Below are positions 1 through 6,078 of a DNA stretch of 6,078 nt, piece by piece (positions within the stretch are counted from its first letter, which is position 1; each line of letters starts with the position of its first letter). Made by a program: the position numbers and the translations under genes. The notes beneath the pieces are model-generated. The model saw nothing but the letters and a program-made list of their open reading frames with translations. It had not been told where the DNA came from and did no database searches. The DNA comes from Scatosoma sp045128055 (GTDB lineage: Bacteria; Bacillota; Clostridia; Christensenellales; Borkfalkiaceae). The stretch is from positions 1-6,078 of the forward strand of contig JBGVRC010000006.1 in NCBI GenBank assembly GCA_045128055.1, read 5' to 3'.

Positions 1-37
1 TATGTTTTTAGCAAATATGTTGAACAACTCGATTGAA

Positions 38-98
38 AAAACGGACCGTTGCGATATGGGAATGCCCGCCAACGGCTCTGTTGCGTTTTCTATTTTTT
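38..98 (+). terminator. possible nested stem followed by U-rich tract (weak)
   Basis: An outer AAAACG (38-43) can pair with CGTTTT (84-89). Inside it CCGTTG (46-51) pairs exactly with CAACGG (70-75), and within that GGG (58-60) faces CCC (65-67). A run rich in T follows (91-98). The only open frame entering from the left edge on the + strand that stops nearby reads 11 codons and ends at a TGA at 34-36, so this could be the terminator of a gene lying mostly outside the window. It could equally be part of a structured carA leader. The stems are short and interrupted, so this is a weak call. Confidence 0.3.
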
Positions 99-124
99 CA
101 ATTTCTATTTATTCTAAAAATACG

Positions 125-160
125 GACTGATTTTCGAAATCAGTCTTATTTTTTATATTT
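125..160 (+). terminator. Rho-independent terminator or attenuator upstream of carA
   Basis: GACTGATTT (125-133) and AAATCAGTC (137-145) form a perfect 9-bp stem closed by a TCG loop. A T-rich tract (146-160) follows directly, the standard shape of an intrinsic terminator on the + strand. It ends about 44 bases before the carA start. That gap contains no good promoter, so a carA transcript starting further upstream would have to read through it, which would make it an attenuator. Alternatively it simply ends the upstream transcript and the carA promoter is one I failed to recognise. I saw no PyrR-binding consensus, T-box or arginine box that would name a regulator. Confidence 0.65.
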
Positions 161-190
161 AACGATTTACTAAGAAAAAATTTTAATGTA

Positions 191-203
191 AAGGTATAAA
201 ATA
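191..203 (+). promoter_or_regulatory. carA ribosome binding site
   Basis: AAGG at 191-194 lies 9 bases before the ATG at 204. It is a modest Shine-Dalgarno in an otherwise A/T-only stretch. It supports the ATG at 204, whose product begins at the usual first beta strand of CarA proteins. Confidence 0.5.
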
Positions 204-1283
204 ATGAGAAAAAAGGTGTATTTGACGTTGCAAAACGGAGTCGTCTTCCAAGGTTATTCCTTTGGCGCGGAAGGCGACGCGATGGGCGAGCTCGTATTTT
301 CTACGGGCATGGTAGGCTATATTGAAACGTTGACCGATCCTTCTAATTACGGTCAAATAATCGTACAAACCTTTCCGTTAATCGGGAACTACGGTATGGT
401 GTATGCGGACGTGGAAAGCGAGCGCGCTTGGGCGTCTGCGTACGTTGTGCGCGAAATCTGCGACCAGCCGTCAAACTTCCGTACGGACGGAACGTTGGAA
501 GCTTATTTGATTGAACAAGGCGTAGTGGGGATTTGCGGCGTTGATACCAGACAGCTCACGAAGATTTTGCGCGAAGAAGGCGCAATGAACGCGCGCATTA
601 GCGCGAAGCCTTTAAGCGAAGATGAAATTAAGGCTTTGGCTGCGTATAAAATGGAAAACGCCGTGCAAACGGTAGCGCCGAAATCGAAGACTGTATATGG
701 TGAAGAAAATGCCAAATACAACGTTGTTGTTTGGAACTTCGGTTCGAGAATGAGCACGATTAAAAATTTTGTACAAAAGGATTGCAAGGTAATCAGCGTG
801 CCTGCAAATACAACAGCGGAAGAAATATTGTCCTACGACCCCGATGGGGTAGTGCTTGGCGACGGACCTGGCGATCCTGCCGAAAACGTAGCCGTTATTG
901 AAGAAGTGAAAAAGCTTTTAGGCAAAAAACCCGTTTACGGCGTAGGGCTTGGGCATCAGCTTGTTGCTTTGGCGCTTGGCGCGGAAACGAAAAAGCAAAA
1001 ATACGGGCATAGGGGCAGCAATCAACCTGTCAAATGTACCAAGTGCGGTAAGGTGTATATCTCCGCGCAAAATCACGGCTATGAAGTTGTGACAGACACC
1101 ATTAAAGAAGGGAAAGTGAAGTTTATTAACGTGAACGATAACTCCTGCGAAGGTATCGATTACGACGCGCTTAACGCGTTTACTACGCAGTTTGTTCCCG
1201 AGTGCTGCGGGATCGGCTACGTGGAAAATCCTTTATATAACAAGTTTTTTGCAATGATGGACAAGGAGAAAGAAAATGCCTAA
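204..1283 (+). CDS. carA: carbamoyl-phosphate synthetase small subunit, glutaminase catalytic residues lost
   Basis: CarA normally hydrolyses glutamine and passes ammonia through a tunnel to CarB, for carbamoyl phosphate used in pyrimidine and arginine synthesis; it is cytosolic. At 359 residues the length is normal. The CarA-specific N-terminal domain (about 1-160) carries GYSFGAEG, the TDPS motif (44-47) and DTRQLTK (114-120). The class I glutamine amidotransferase domain (about 172-350) carries GPGDP (221-225), LGHQ (249-252) and QNHGY (289-293). The oddities are in the active site. The nucleophile elbow reads GVGLGHQ, with Gly248 where family members have Cys. The usual H-P-E reads V-P-E, with Val331 for the catalytic His and Glu333 kept. 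The following PGP loop is replaced by CCGIG. C278 and C281 form a CxxC not expected in the family. Residues recalled as glutamine contacts (Ser47, Leu249, Gln252, Asn290, Gly292) remain. I infer no glutaminase activity; the protein may serve as a scaffold or glutamine sensor for CarB. Its end overlaps carB by 8 bases. Confidence 0.93.
   Translation: MRKKVYLTLQNGVVFQGYSFGAEGDAMGELVFSTGMVGYIETLTDPSNYGQIIVQTFPLIGNYGMVYADVESERAWASAYVVREICDQPSNFRTDGTLEAYLIEQGVVGICGVDTRQLTKILREEGAMNARISAKPLSEDEIKALAAYKMENAVQTVAPKSKTVYGEENAKYNVVVWNFGSRMSTIKNFVQKDCKVISVPANTTAEEILSYDPDGVVLGDGPGDPAENVAVIEEVKKLLGKKPVYGVGLGHQLVALALGAETKKQKYGHRGSNQPVKCTKCGKVYISAQNHGYEVVTDTIKEGKVKFINVNDNSCEGIDYDALNAFTTQFVPECCGIGYVENPLYNKFFAMMDKEKENA
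1263..1275 (+). promoter_or_regulatory. carB ribosome binding site inside carA
   Basis: AAGGAG at 1263-1268 lies within the last codons of carA, 7 bases before the ATG at 1276. It is a near-ideal Shine-Dalgarno. It fixes the start of the CarB-DapF protein, and with the 8-base gene overlap it suggests coupled translation of the two subunits. Confidence 0.75.
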
Positions 1284-4200
1284 GAGAAGTGATATAAAGA
1301 AAGTTTTGGTTATCGGCTCAGGGCCTATTGTCATTGGACAAGCCGCGGAGTTTGACTACGCTGGCGCGCAAGCCTGCCGCGTATTAAAAAGCGAAGGGGT
1401 AAACGTCGTTCTTTGCAACTCCAACCCTGCAACCATTATGACGGATAAAGCACTTGCCGATGAAATTTATCTCGAACCTTTGACGGAAGAATCCTTAAAA
1501 AGAATTATTATCAAGGAAAAACCCGACTCGCTTTTGGCTTCGCTTGGCGGACAAACGGGGCTTACGATGGGTTGCAAGCTCGCAAAATCGGGCTTTCTTG
1601 CGCAACACGGCGTAAAGCTTATCGGTACGAAGCTTGACGCGATTGACCGTTCGGAAGATAGAGAACTTTTCAAGGATACGATGGAAAAAATCAATCAGCC
1701 TTGCGTTCCGTCCGATATCGCGTATACGGTAGAAGAATGCGTAGCGATTGCCAACAAACTTGGCTATCCCGTAATCATTCGTCCTGCGTACACCCTTGGC
1801 GGCGCAGGTGGCGGCGTAGCGTACAACGAAGAAGACCTTCGTTTGATTTCGCATAACGGTTTGATGCTTTCGCCTATTACGCAAGTTCTCATTGAAAAAT
1901 ATATTGCAGGGTGGAAAGAAGTCGAGTTTGAAGTATTGCGCGACAGCGCGGGAAACGTGTTGACCGTTTGCTCTATGGAAAACGTAGACCCCGTTGGTAT
2001 TCACACGGGCGACTCTATCGTAGTTGCTCCCGCCGTTACCCTTTCCAGCGTGGAATACGGAATGCTTCGTAACGCGGCGTTGTCTATTATTACCGAGCTT
2101 GGTATCGAAGGCGGGTGTAACGTGCAGTTTGCGCTCAATCCCGATTCCTTTGAATATTCGGTAATCGAAGTAAATCCCCGTGTAAGCCGTTCTTCTGCGC
2201 TTGCGTCTAAGGCTACGGGCTTCCCGATTGCAAAGGTGACTTCGAAGATTGCGCTCGGTTATACTCTCGACGAAATTATAAACGACGTAACGGGCAATAC
2301 CTATGCTTGTTTCGAACCGACAATCGACTATTTGGTTGTAAAAATGCCCAAGTGGCCGTTTGATAAATTCTTGTATGCTAAACGTGAGCTTGGTACGAGA
2401 ATGAAAGCGACGGGCGAAGTTATGTCCATCGGTACGTCCTTTGAAATGGCGATGATGAAGGCTGTTCGCGGCGCGGAAATTTCCACCAGCACCTTTAATT
2501 ATAAGAAATTTATTAACTGGACCAAGGAAGAATTACTTGAAAAGCTTCCCGAAATGACGGACGAAAGAATTTTCGTTGTATACGCAGCTTTGAAGAAGGG
2601 CGTCAGCGTTGACGAAGTGTTCAATATTACCAAAATTGACCGTTGGTTCTTGAACAAGTTTATGAATATGATTCGTTACGAAGCAAGACTTGGCAGAGAA
2701 AAATTGACGAGAGAATTGTACGAAGAAGGGAAACGCCTTGGCTATTTGGATAAAGACATAGCGGCGTTCAGCGGTCAAAAAATTCCTTATAGAAAAAAGG
2801 TGGCTTATAAAATGGTGGATACCTGCGCGGCGGAATTCCCTGCAAAAACGCCGTATTTCTATTCGACGTTTGACCCGCACGAACACGATGAAGCGAAGCC
2901 TTTTGTACAAAAGAGCGATAAGAAGAGAATCGTTGTAATCGGTTCGGGACCTATTCGTATCGGGCAGGGTATTGAATTCGACTATTCGTCCGTACATTGC
3001 GTTTGGACGTTGAAAGAACTTGGCTATGAAGTCGTTATTATCAACAATAACCCTGAAACCGTTTCTACCGACTTTGATACGGCGGATAGATTGTATTTCG
3101 AACCGCTTACGCCCGAAGACGTACAGCACGTTCTTGACGTGGAAAAACCTTATGGTGTCATCATTACGTTCGGCGGTCAAACGGCAATCAATCTTTGTTC
3201 GTATTTTGATACGCACGGAATTCGTATTCTCGGTACGTCTGCGGACAGCGTAGATAGGGCGGAAGACAGAGAGCGTTTTGAAGCGCTTTTGGAAAAATAT
3301 TCCATTCCCCGTCCCAAGGCAATGACCGTTATGACCAAAGAAGAAGCACTTGCGGCTGCGGAAGCTTTGGAATATCCCGTTTTGCTTCGTCCTTCCTACG
3401 TAATCGGTGGGCAAAATATGACGATTGCTTTCACGCAAGAAGACGTTTGCAGATATATGGACGTAATTTTGGCGCAGGGCATTGAAAACCCCGTTCTTTG
3501 CGACCAATATTTGATGGGTACGGAGTTGGAAGTAGACGCGATTTCCGATGGAAAAGACGTGCTTATTCCCGGTATTATGCAACACATCGAACGTACGGGT
3601 ATTCACTCGGGCGACTCGATTGCGGTATATCCCCCGTATAACCTTGACGACGCTATGTTGGAAAGAATTATCGAAGTTTCCACCCAACTTGCGCTCGAAT
3701 TAAAGACGAAGGGCTTAATCAACATTCAATACTTGATTTACCGCGGTCAGCTTTACGTAATCGAAGTAAATCCCCGCGCGTCGCGTACCGTACCGTATAT
3801 TTCCAAGGTTACAGGCGTGCCGATGGTAGAGATTGCAACGAAGATTATCGTAGGCGCAAAATTGAAAAAGCTTGGATATGGTACGGGGTTGTATCCTTCT
3901 TCGCCTTACGTAGCGGTAAAAGTTCCCGTGTTCAGTTTTGAAAAATTGAATGACGTCAACTCGCAGCTTGGCCCGCAAATGAAATCGACGGGCGAAGTTT
4001 TGGGTATCGGTAAGACGATGGAAGAAGCGATGTTCAAAGGCCTTGTTTCGGCTGGCTTTAAGATGTGTCATCCTTCCGAACGCCGTCCCGTGGGCGTATA
4101 TATGACGGTAAACGACCAAGACAAATTAGACGTTTTGGGGATTGCTAAAAAATTTGGCGACCTGGGTTGTACGATGTACGCAACGAAGGGTACGGCAAAG

Positions 4201-5334
4201 GTTATCACCGACCTTGGCTTTGATTGTCAAGTGGTGGATAGACTTTCCGCGACGGATACGGTAATCAAGTTGATGGACGAAGGAAAAATAGACTACGTAA
4301 TCTATACGGGTAAGACGGATATGGAATCCATCAACGACTTCATTCGTTTGCACCACCACGCAATTTTGCTTGGCATCACCGTTTTGACGGCGCTTGATAC
4401 GGCAAACGCGCTTGCGGATATTATTGCAAGTCAATTTACCGAAGACAATACCGAGCTTGTGGATATCAACGCTTTGCGTACGGAAAAATTAAAGCTCAAC
4501 TTCACAAAAATGCAATCCTGCGGCAACGATTTCATTGTATTTGACAACCGCGACGGTAAAATTACTTGTCCCGAATCGATAGCGGTGAACTATGTTGATC
4601 CCCATTACGGCATCGGCGGCGACGGTATCGTTTTGCTTGAAGATTCTTGCGTAGCGGACGCCAAAGTCCGTATTTTCAACCGCAACGGTAAAGAAACGTT
4701 TATGGGCGGTAATGCAATTCGTTGCATGGGCAAGTATTTGTATGAAAAGAATATCGTTCGCAAAAACGATATGAAAATCGAAACGGGCGTTGGCTTGATT
4801 TGCGACGTAAAGGTATACTCTTTCAGCGGGAAAGTAAACTCGGCAAGCGTAAATCTTGGCAAAGTTCTTTTGGATGGCAAGCATATTCCCTGCGTATGGG
4901 ACGAAGCGCAGATCGTAGGAAAAACGATTAAAGTGGACGGCGTGGATTACGACATAACGCTTGTCAATGTTGGTAACCCGCACTGCGTAATTTTCAGCGA
5001 TAAAGTGGATGCGATCAATATCCCTGCGATAGGTCCTGCGTTTGAAGACAGCAAATACTTCCCCGAAGGCGTCAACGTAGAATTTATACGCGTTGTTAAT
5101 AAAGTAACGATTAAAATGCGCGCTTGGGAACGTGGCAGCGGCGAAACGTGGGCTTGCGGTACGGGCGCTTGCGCGGCTGTGGTTGCGGCGGTGCTTGCAG
5201 GGTATTGCGAAATGGATACCAACGTCACCGTAAAACTTCGCGGTGGGGATTTAACAGTAAATTACCATGCGGATGGAACGGTTGACTTGATGGGTAACGT
5301 AAAAACAGTATACGAAGGTACGCTTGAAATTTAA
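1276..5334 (+). CDS. carB: carbamoyl-phosphate synthetase large subunit fused to a DapF-like domain
   Basis: One uninterrupted 1352-residue frame, against about 1070 residues for ordinary CarB. CarB uses bicarbonate, ammonia and two ATP to make carbamoyl phosphate. The first ATP-grasp half (about 1-400) has GSGPIVIGQ (14-22), Arg129, Arg169 before the glycine-rich LGGAGGG, Glu215, His243 and IEVNPRVSRSSALASKATGFP-type metal/ATP site with Glu298 and Asn300. An oligomerisation region follows (about 400-545), with IDRWFL (454-459) and DTCAAEF (515-521). The second half (about 550-930) repeats the signature: GSGPIRIGQG (556-565), Arg665, Arg705, Gln818, Glu830 and Asn832. The allosteric MGS-like domain (about 935-1067) has ATKGTA (969-974) and LDTANALAD (1040-1048). 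All synthetase residues I could check are present, so CarB looks active. The C-terminal 280 residues are a DapF domain, described separately. There is no stop, start or ribosome binding site at the junction, and codon use does not visibly change. Translation is probably coupled to carA. Confidence 0.95.
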   Translation: MPKRSDIKKVLVIGSGPIVIGQAAEFDYAGAQACRVLKSEGVNVVLCNSNPATIMTDKALADEIYLEPLTEESLKRIIIKEKPDSLLASLGGQTGLTMGCKLAKSGFLAQHGVKLIGTKLDAIDRSEDRELFKDTMEKINQPCVPSDIAYTVEECVAIANKLGYPVIIRPAYTLGGAGGGVAYNEEDLRLISHNGLMLSPITQVLIEKYIAGWKEVEFEVLRDSAGNVLTVCSMENVDPVGIHTGDSIVVAPAVTLSSVEYGMLRNAALSIITELGIEGGCNVQFALNPDSFEYSVIEVNPRVSRSSALASKATGFPIAKVTSKIALGYTLDEIINDVTGNTYACFEPTIDYLVVKMPKWPFDKFLYAKRELGTRMKATGEVMSIGTSFEMAMMKAVRGAEISTSTFNYKKFINWTKEELLEKLPEMTDERIFVVYAALKKGVSVDEVFNITKIDRWFLNKFMNMIRYEARLGREKLTRELYEEGKRLGYLDKDIAAFSGQKIPYRKKVAYKMVDTCAAEFPAKTPYFYSTFDPHEHDEAKPFVQKSDKKRIVVIGSGPIRIGQGIEFDYSSVHCVWTLKELGYEVVIINNNPETVSTDFDTADRLYFEPLTPEDVQHVLDVEKPYGVIITFGGQTAINLCSYFDTHGIRILGTSADSVDRAEDRERFEALLEKYSIPRPKAMTVMTKEEALAAAEALEYPVLLRPSYVIGGQNMTIAFTQEDVCRYMDVILAQGIENPVLCDQYLMGTELEVDAISDGKDVLIPGIMQHIERTGIHSGDSIAVYPPYNLDDAMLERIIEVSTQLALELKTKGLINIQYLIYRGQLYVIEVNPRASRTVPYISKVTGVPMVEIATKIIVGAKLKKLGYGTGLYPSSPYVAVKVPVFSFEKLNDVNSQLGPQMKSTGEVLGIGKTMEEAMFKGLVSAGFKMCHPSERRPVGVYMTVNDQDKLDVLGIAKKFGDLGCTMYATKGTAKVITDLGFDCQVVDRLSATDTVIKLMDEGKIDYVIYTGKTDMESINDFIRLHHHAILLGITVLTALDTANALADIIASQFTEDNTELVDINALRTEKLKLNFTKMQSCGNDFIVFDNRDGKITCPESIAVNYVDPHYGIGGDGIVLLEDSCVADAKVRIFNRNGKETFMGGNAIRCMGKYLYEKNIVRKNDMKIETGVGLICDVKVYSFSGKVNSASVNLGKVLLDGKHIPCVWDEAQIVGKTIKVDGVDYDITLVNVGNPHCVIFSDKVDAINIPAIGPAFEDSKYFPEGVNVEFIRVVNKVTIKMRAWERGSGETWACGTGACAAVVAAVLAGYCEMDTNVTVKLRGGDLTVNYHADGTVDLMGNVKTVYEGTLEI
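4489..5331 (+). other. DapF-like (diaminopimelate epimerase) domain of the CarB fusion, first catalytic Cys lost
   Basis: Residues 1072-1352 of the fusion form a full-length two-lobe DapF. In the family it interconverts LL- and meso-diaminopimelate with two cysteines as acid and base, for lysine and peptidoglycan synthesis. It starts at the normal first strand (KLNFTKM, 1073-1079), where a standalone DapF would have its initiator Met; here that position is Leu1072. Visible motifs are CGNDF (1082-1086), GIGGDG (1112-1117), FNRNG (1134-1138), NPHC (1234-1237), the FPEGVN strand (1262-1267), WERGSGET (1284-1291) and ACGTGACA (1293-1300) with the second catalytic Cys at 1294. The first catalytic motif, normally MCGN(A/G)xRC, reads MGGNAIRC: Gly1144 replaces Cys, and the usual D-G-S before it reads N-G-K. 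Asn1084, Asn1135, Asn1234, Asn1267, Glu1285 and Arg1286, which match family substrate contacts, remain. Normal epimerisation should therefore be impossible; binding or one-base chemistry could survive. Confidence 0.9.
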
Positions 5335-5348
5335 CTTGCGTATGCGTT

Positions 5349-5357
5349 GGAGATAAT
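5349..5357 (+). promoter_or_regulatory. ribosome binding site of the membrane protein gene
   Basis: GGAG at 5349-5352 is 5 bases before the ATG at 5358, in the 23-base gap after the fusion gene. The gap has no hairpin or T-run that could end transcription, so the downstream genes appear to be read from the same transcript. Confidence 0.65.
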
Positions 5358-5942
5358 ATGGACGTATTTTATGAAGAAAGTTCCATTGTGAACAATTCCA
5401 AGAAAAAGCAAACGAAATATAAAATCATTCATTGTTTTACCATTTTCTTTCTAATTCTTGGTATTATTTGCCTATTTACTTTTATTATGTTTATTGGCGA
5501 CGTTGGTTTGATGATTCTCACGGGTTTCCCCACGCTATTTTGTTGGGTAAACTGGTTTTTGCTTCGCAAATGGGAAATGGGCGTAAACGTAAGCTATGAT
5601 TATAGCTTTGTTTCGGGTGAGCTTCGCATTGCGAAAGTAATCAATGTCAATCGCCGTAAACTCGTAGCGCGCTTAGATTGCGCGGAAATGATACAAGTAG
5701 GCGACGCGGATTGTCCCGCTTTTGAAAGATTCCGTAGAACGCCTGGGGTTAAAACGGTATTTTGCACGTCTAATTTTGTGGCTTCCGATGATAAATTCTT
5801 TATGTATATTCACACCGAATATAATGGCAAAAAGCTGTTTGTTTTGGAATGCAGAGAAGAATTGTTGATTCATATGTTGAAGTTTATGAAGAGAACGGTG
5901 CTTGACCACGATTATATTTCGCAGGAAAAGAAAAATAAATGA
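5358..5942 (+). CDS. two-helix membrane protein of unknown function
   Basis: I do not recognise a function. The 194-residue protein has a short charged N-terminus (MDVFYEE, then a Lys-rich patch at 15-22), two hydrophobic segments (about 23-46 and 49-69) separated by a tight GD-containing turn, and a soluble domain of about 125 residues. There is no cleavable signal peptide; with Lys before the first helix and Arg/Lys after the second, both ends probably face the cytosol. The soluble part begins with a Y-x-Y-x-F-x-x-G-E-L pattern (80-89) followed by a basic stretch (99-105), then mixed strands and a final amphipathic helix. From memory this resembles a small uncharacterised family common in Clostridia (DUF6106-like); I hold that assignment loosely. 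It follows the CarB-DapF gene by 23 bases, and its TGA overlaps the next gene's ATG, which suggests coupled translation with the cysteine desulfurase. Confidence 0.85.
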   Translation: MDVFYEESSIVNNSKKKQTKYKIIHCFTIFFLILGIICLFTFIMFIGDVGLMILTGFPTLFCWVNWFLLRKWEMGVNVSYDYSFVSGELRIAKVINVNRRKLVARLDCAEMIQVGDADCPAFERFRRTPGVKTVFCTSNFVASDDKFFMYIHTEYNGKKLFVLECREELLIHMLKFMKRTVLDHDYISQEKKNK

Positions 5943-6078
5943 TATATTTGGATAATGCCGCTACGACGAAACCAAGCGAAAGAGCTATTGATGCGGCAAA
6001 AGTATACCTTTTTGAAAAATTTTATAATCCTTCCGCGTTGTATAAACCTGGATTTGCTTTGCAGAGCGAGCTTAAAAA
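5939..6078 (+). CDS. cysteine desulfurase, N-terminal part only (runs off the window)
   Basis: The first 46 codons of a class V aminotransferase-fold, PLP-dependent cysteine desulfurase (NifS/IscS type). The family removes sulfur from cysteine as an enzyme persulfide, for Fe-S cluster assembly or tRNA thiolation. The start MIYLDNAATTKP is the classic N-terminus of the family, and NPSALY (residues 30-35) matches the usual N-P-S-S/A-x-(H/Y) motif. The PLP lysine and the active-site cysteine loop lie beyond the edge, so the subtype cannot be decided. The ATG overlaps the preceding stop as ATGA; AGGAAAAG (5923-5930) is a usable but distant ribosome binding site. Only about an eighth of the usual 380-400 residues is present. 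Confidence 0.88.
   Translation, partial: MIYLDNAATTKPSERAIDAAKVYLFEKFYNPSALYKPGFALQSELK

Noticed and set aside
2..130. Open frame from the left edge to a TGA at 128-130 on the + strand
   Set aside because: The 42 codons have no recognisable motif, no ribosome binding site can be judged, and the frame crosses both the nested stem and the first arm of the 125-145 hairpin. Probably not a gene.
1..203. Known riboswitch or PyrR, T-box or arginine-box control of carA
   Set aside because: I looked for their consensus elements in the leader and found none; only generic hairpins are present.
183..368. 61-codon - strand frame over the carA start
   Set aside because: It overlaps the carA start and ribosome binding site, has no recognisable feature and no upstream signal; a chance frame.
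2533..3687. A 384-codon open frame on the - strand inside carB, with several shorter antisense frames elsewhere
   Set aside because: It lies opposite a strongly conserved CarB region, and its translation is rich in Arg, Asn and Phe with no recognisable motif, as expected from the antisense of this codon use. It is a shadow frame.
4300..4400. Altered ligand loop and an H-H-H run in the CarB allosteric domain (residues about 1010-1030)
   Set aside because: It differs from E. coli, where an Asn and a Thr contact the effector, but from memory Clostridia CarB proteins vary here in a similar way, so I do not count it as anomalous without an alignment.
4510..5334. Separate dapF starting at the internal ATG at 4510
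   Set aside because: That start would remove the first DapF beta strand (KLNFTK), and there is no Shine-Dalgarno in the preceding 20 bases. The continuous CarB frame explains the sequence better.

Overview
The window looks like part of one operon from a low-to-moderate GC bacterium of the Clostridia type, probably an uncultured gut-associated lineage. This is inferred from protein character (Clostridia-like CarA, CarB and DapF signatures), A-rich spacers, GGAG/AGGA-type ribosome binding sites and tight gene packing. I cannot name a genus. All genes lie on the + strand and I see no RNA gene, insertion sequence, CRISPR array or origin.

Layout: 1-203 is a leader with no convincing gene. It holds a perfect 9-bp hairpin followed by a U-rich tract (125-160) and a weaker nested structure (38-90). 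Bases 204-1283 encode CarA, the small (glutaminase) subunit of carbamoyl-phosphate synthetase. It is overlapped by 8 bases by 1276-5334, a single 1352-residue frame. In that frame a complete CarB large subunit (residues 1 to about 1067) runs directly, with almost no linker, into a full-length diaminopimelate epimerase (DapF) domain (about 1072-1352). After 23 bases comes a 194-residue two-helix membrane protein of unknown function (5358-5942). Its stop overlaps (ATGA) the start of a cysteine desulfurase that runs off the right edge (5939-6078).

The unusual content is in the first two genes. CarA has lost the glutaminase nucleophile (Cys to Gly at residue 248) and the catalytic His (Val at 331), although residues recalled as glutamine contacts are still present. 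The CarB synthetase machinery looks intact. The fused DapF has lost the first of its two catalytic cysteines (Gly at residue 1144), although the second Cys and the substrate-binding asparagines remain. So two enzyme modules joined to a working-looking CarB each lack a nucleophilic Cys but keep a recognisable ligand pocket. The simplest reading is an ammonia-dependent carbamoyl-phosphate synthetase whose glutaminase and epimerase parts are now scaffolds, sensors or altered enzymes. The functional part of this is inference; the substitutions and the continuous frame are read directly from the sequence.

The CPS product would feed pyrimidine and arginine synthesis, DapF belongs to the lysine/peptidoglycan DAP pathway, and the cysteine desulfurase supplies sulfur for Fe-S clusters or tRNA thiolation. 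Apart from the fusion, nothing here shows why they are co-transcribed.
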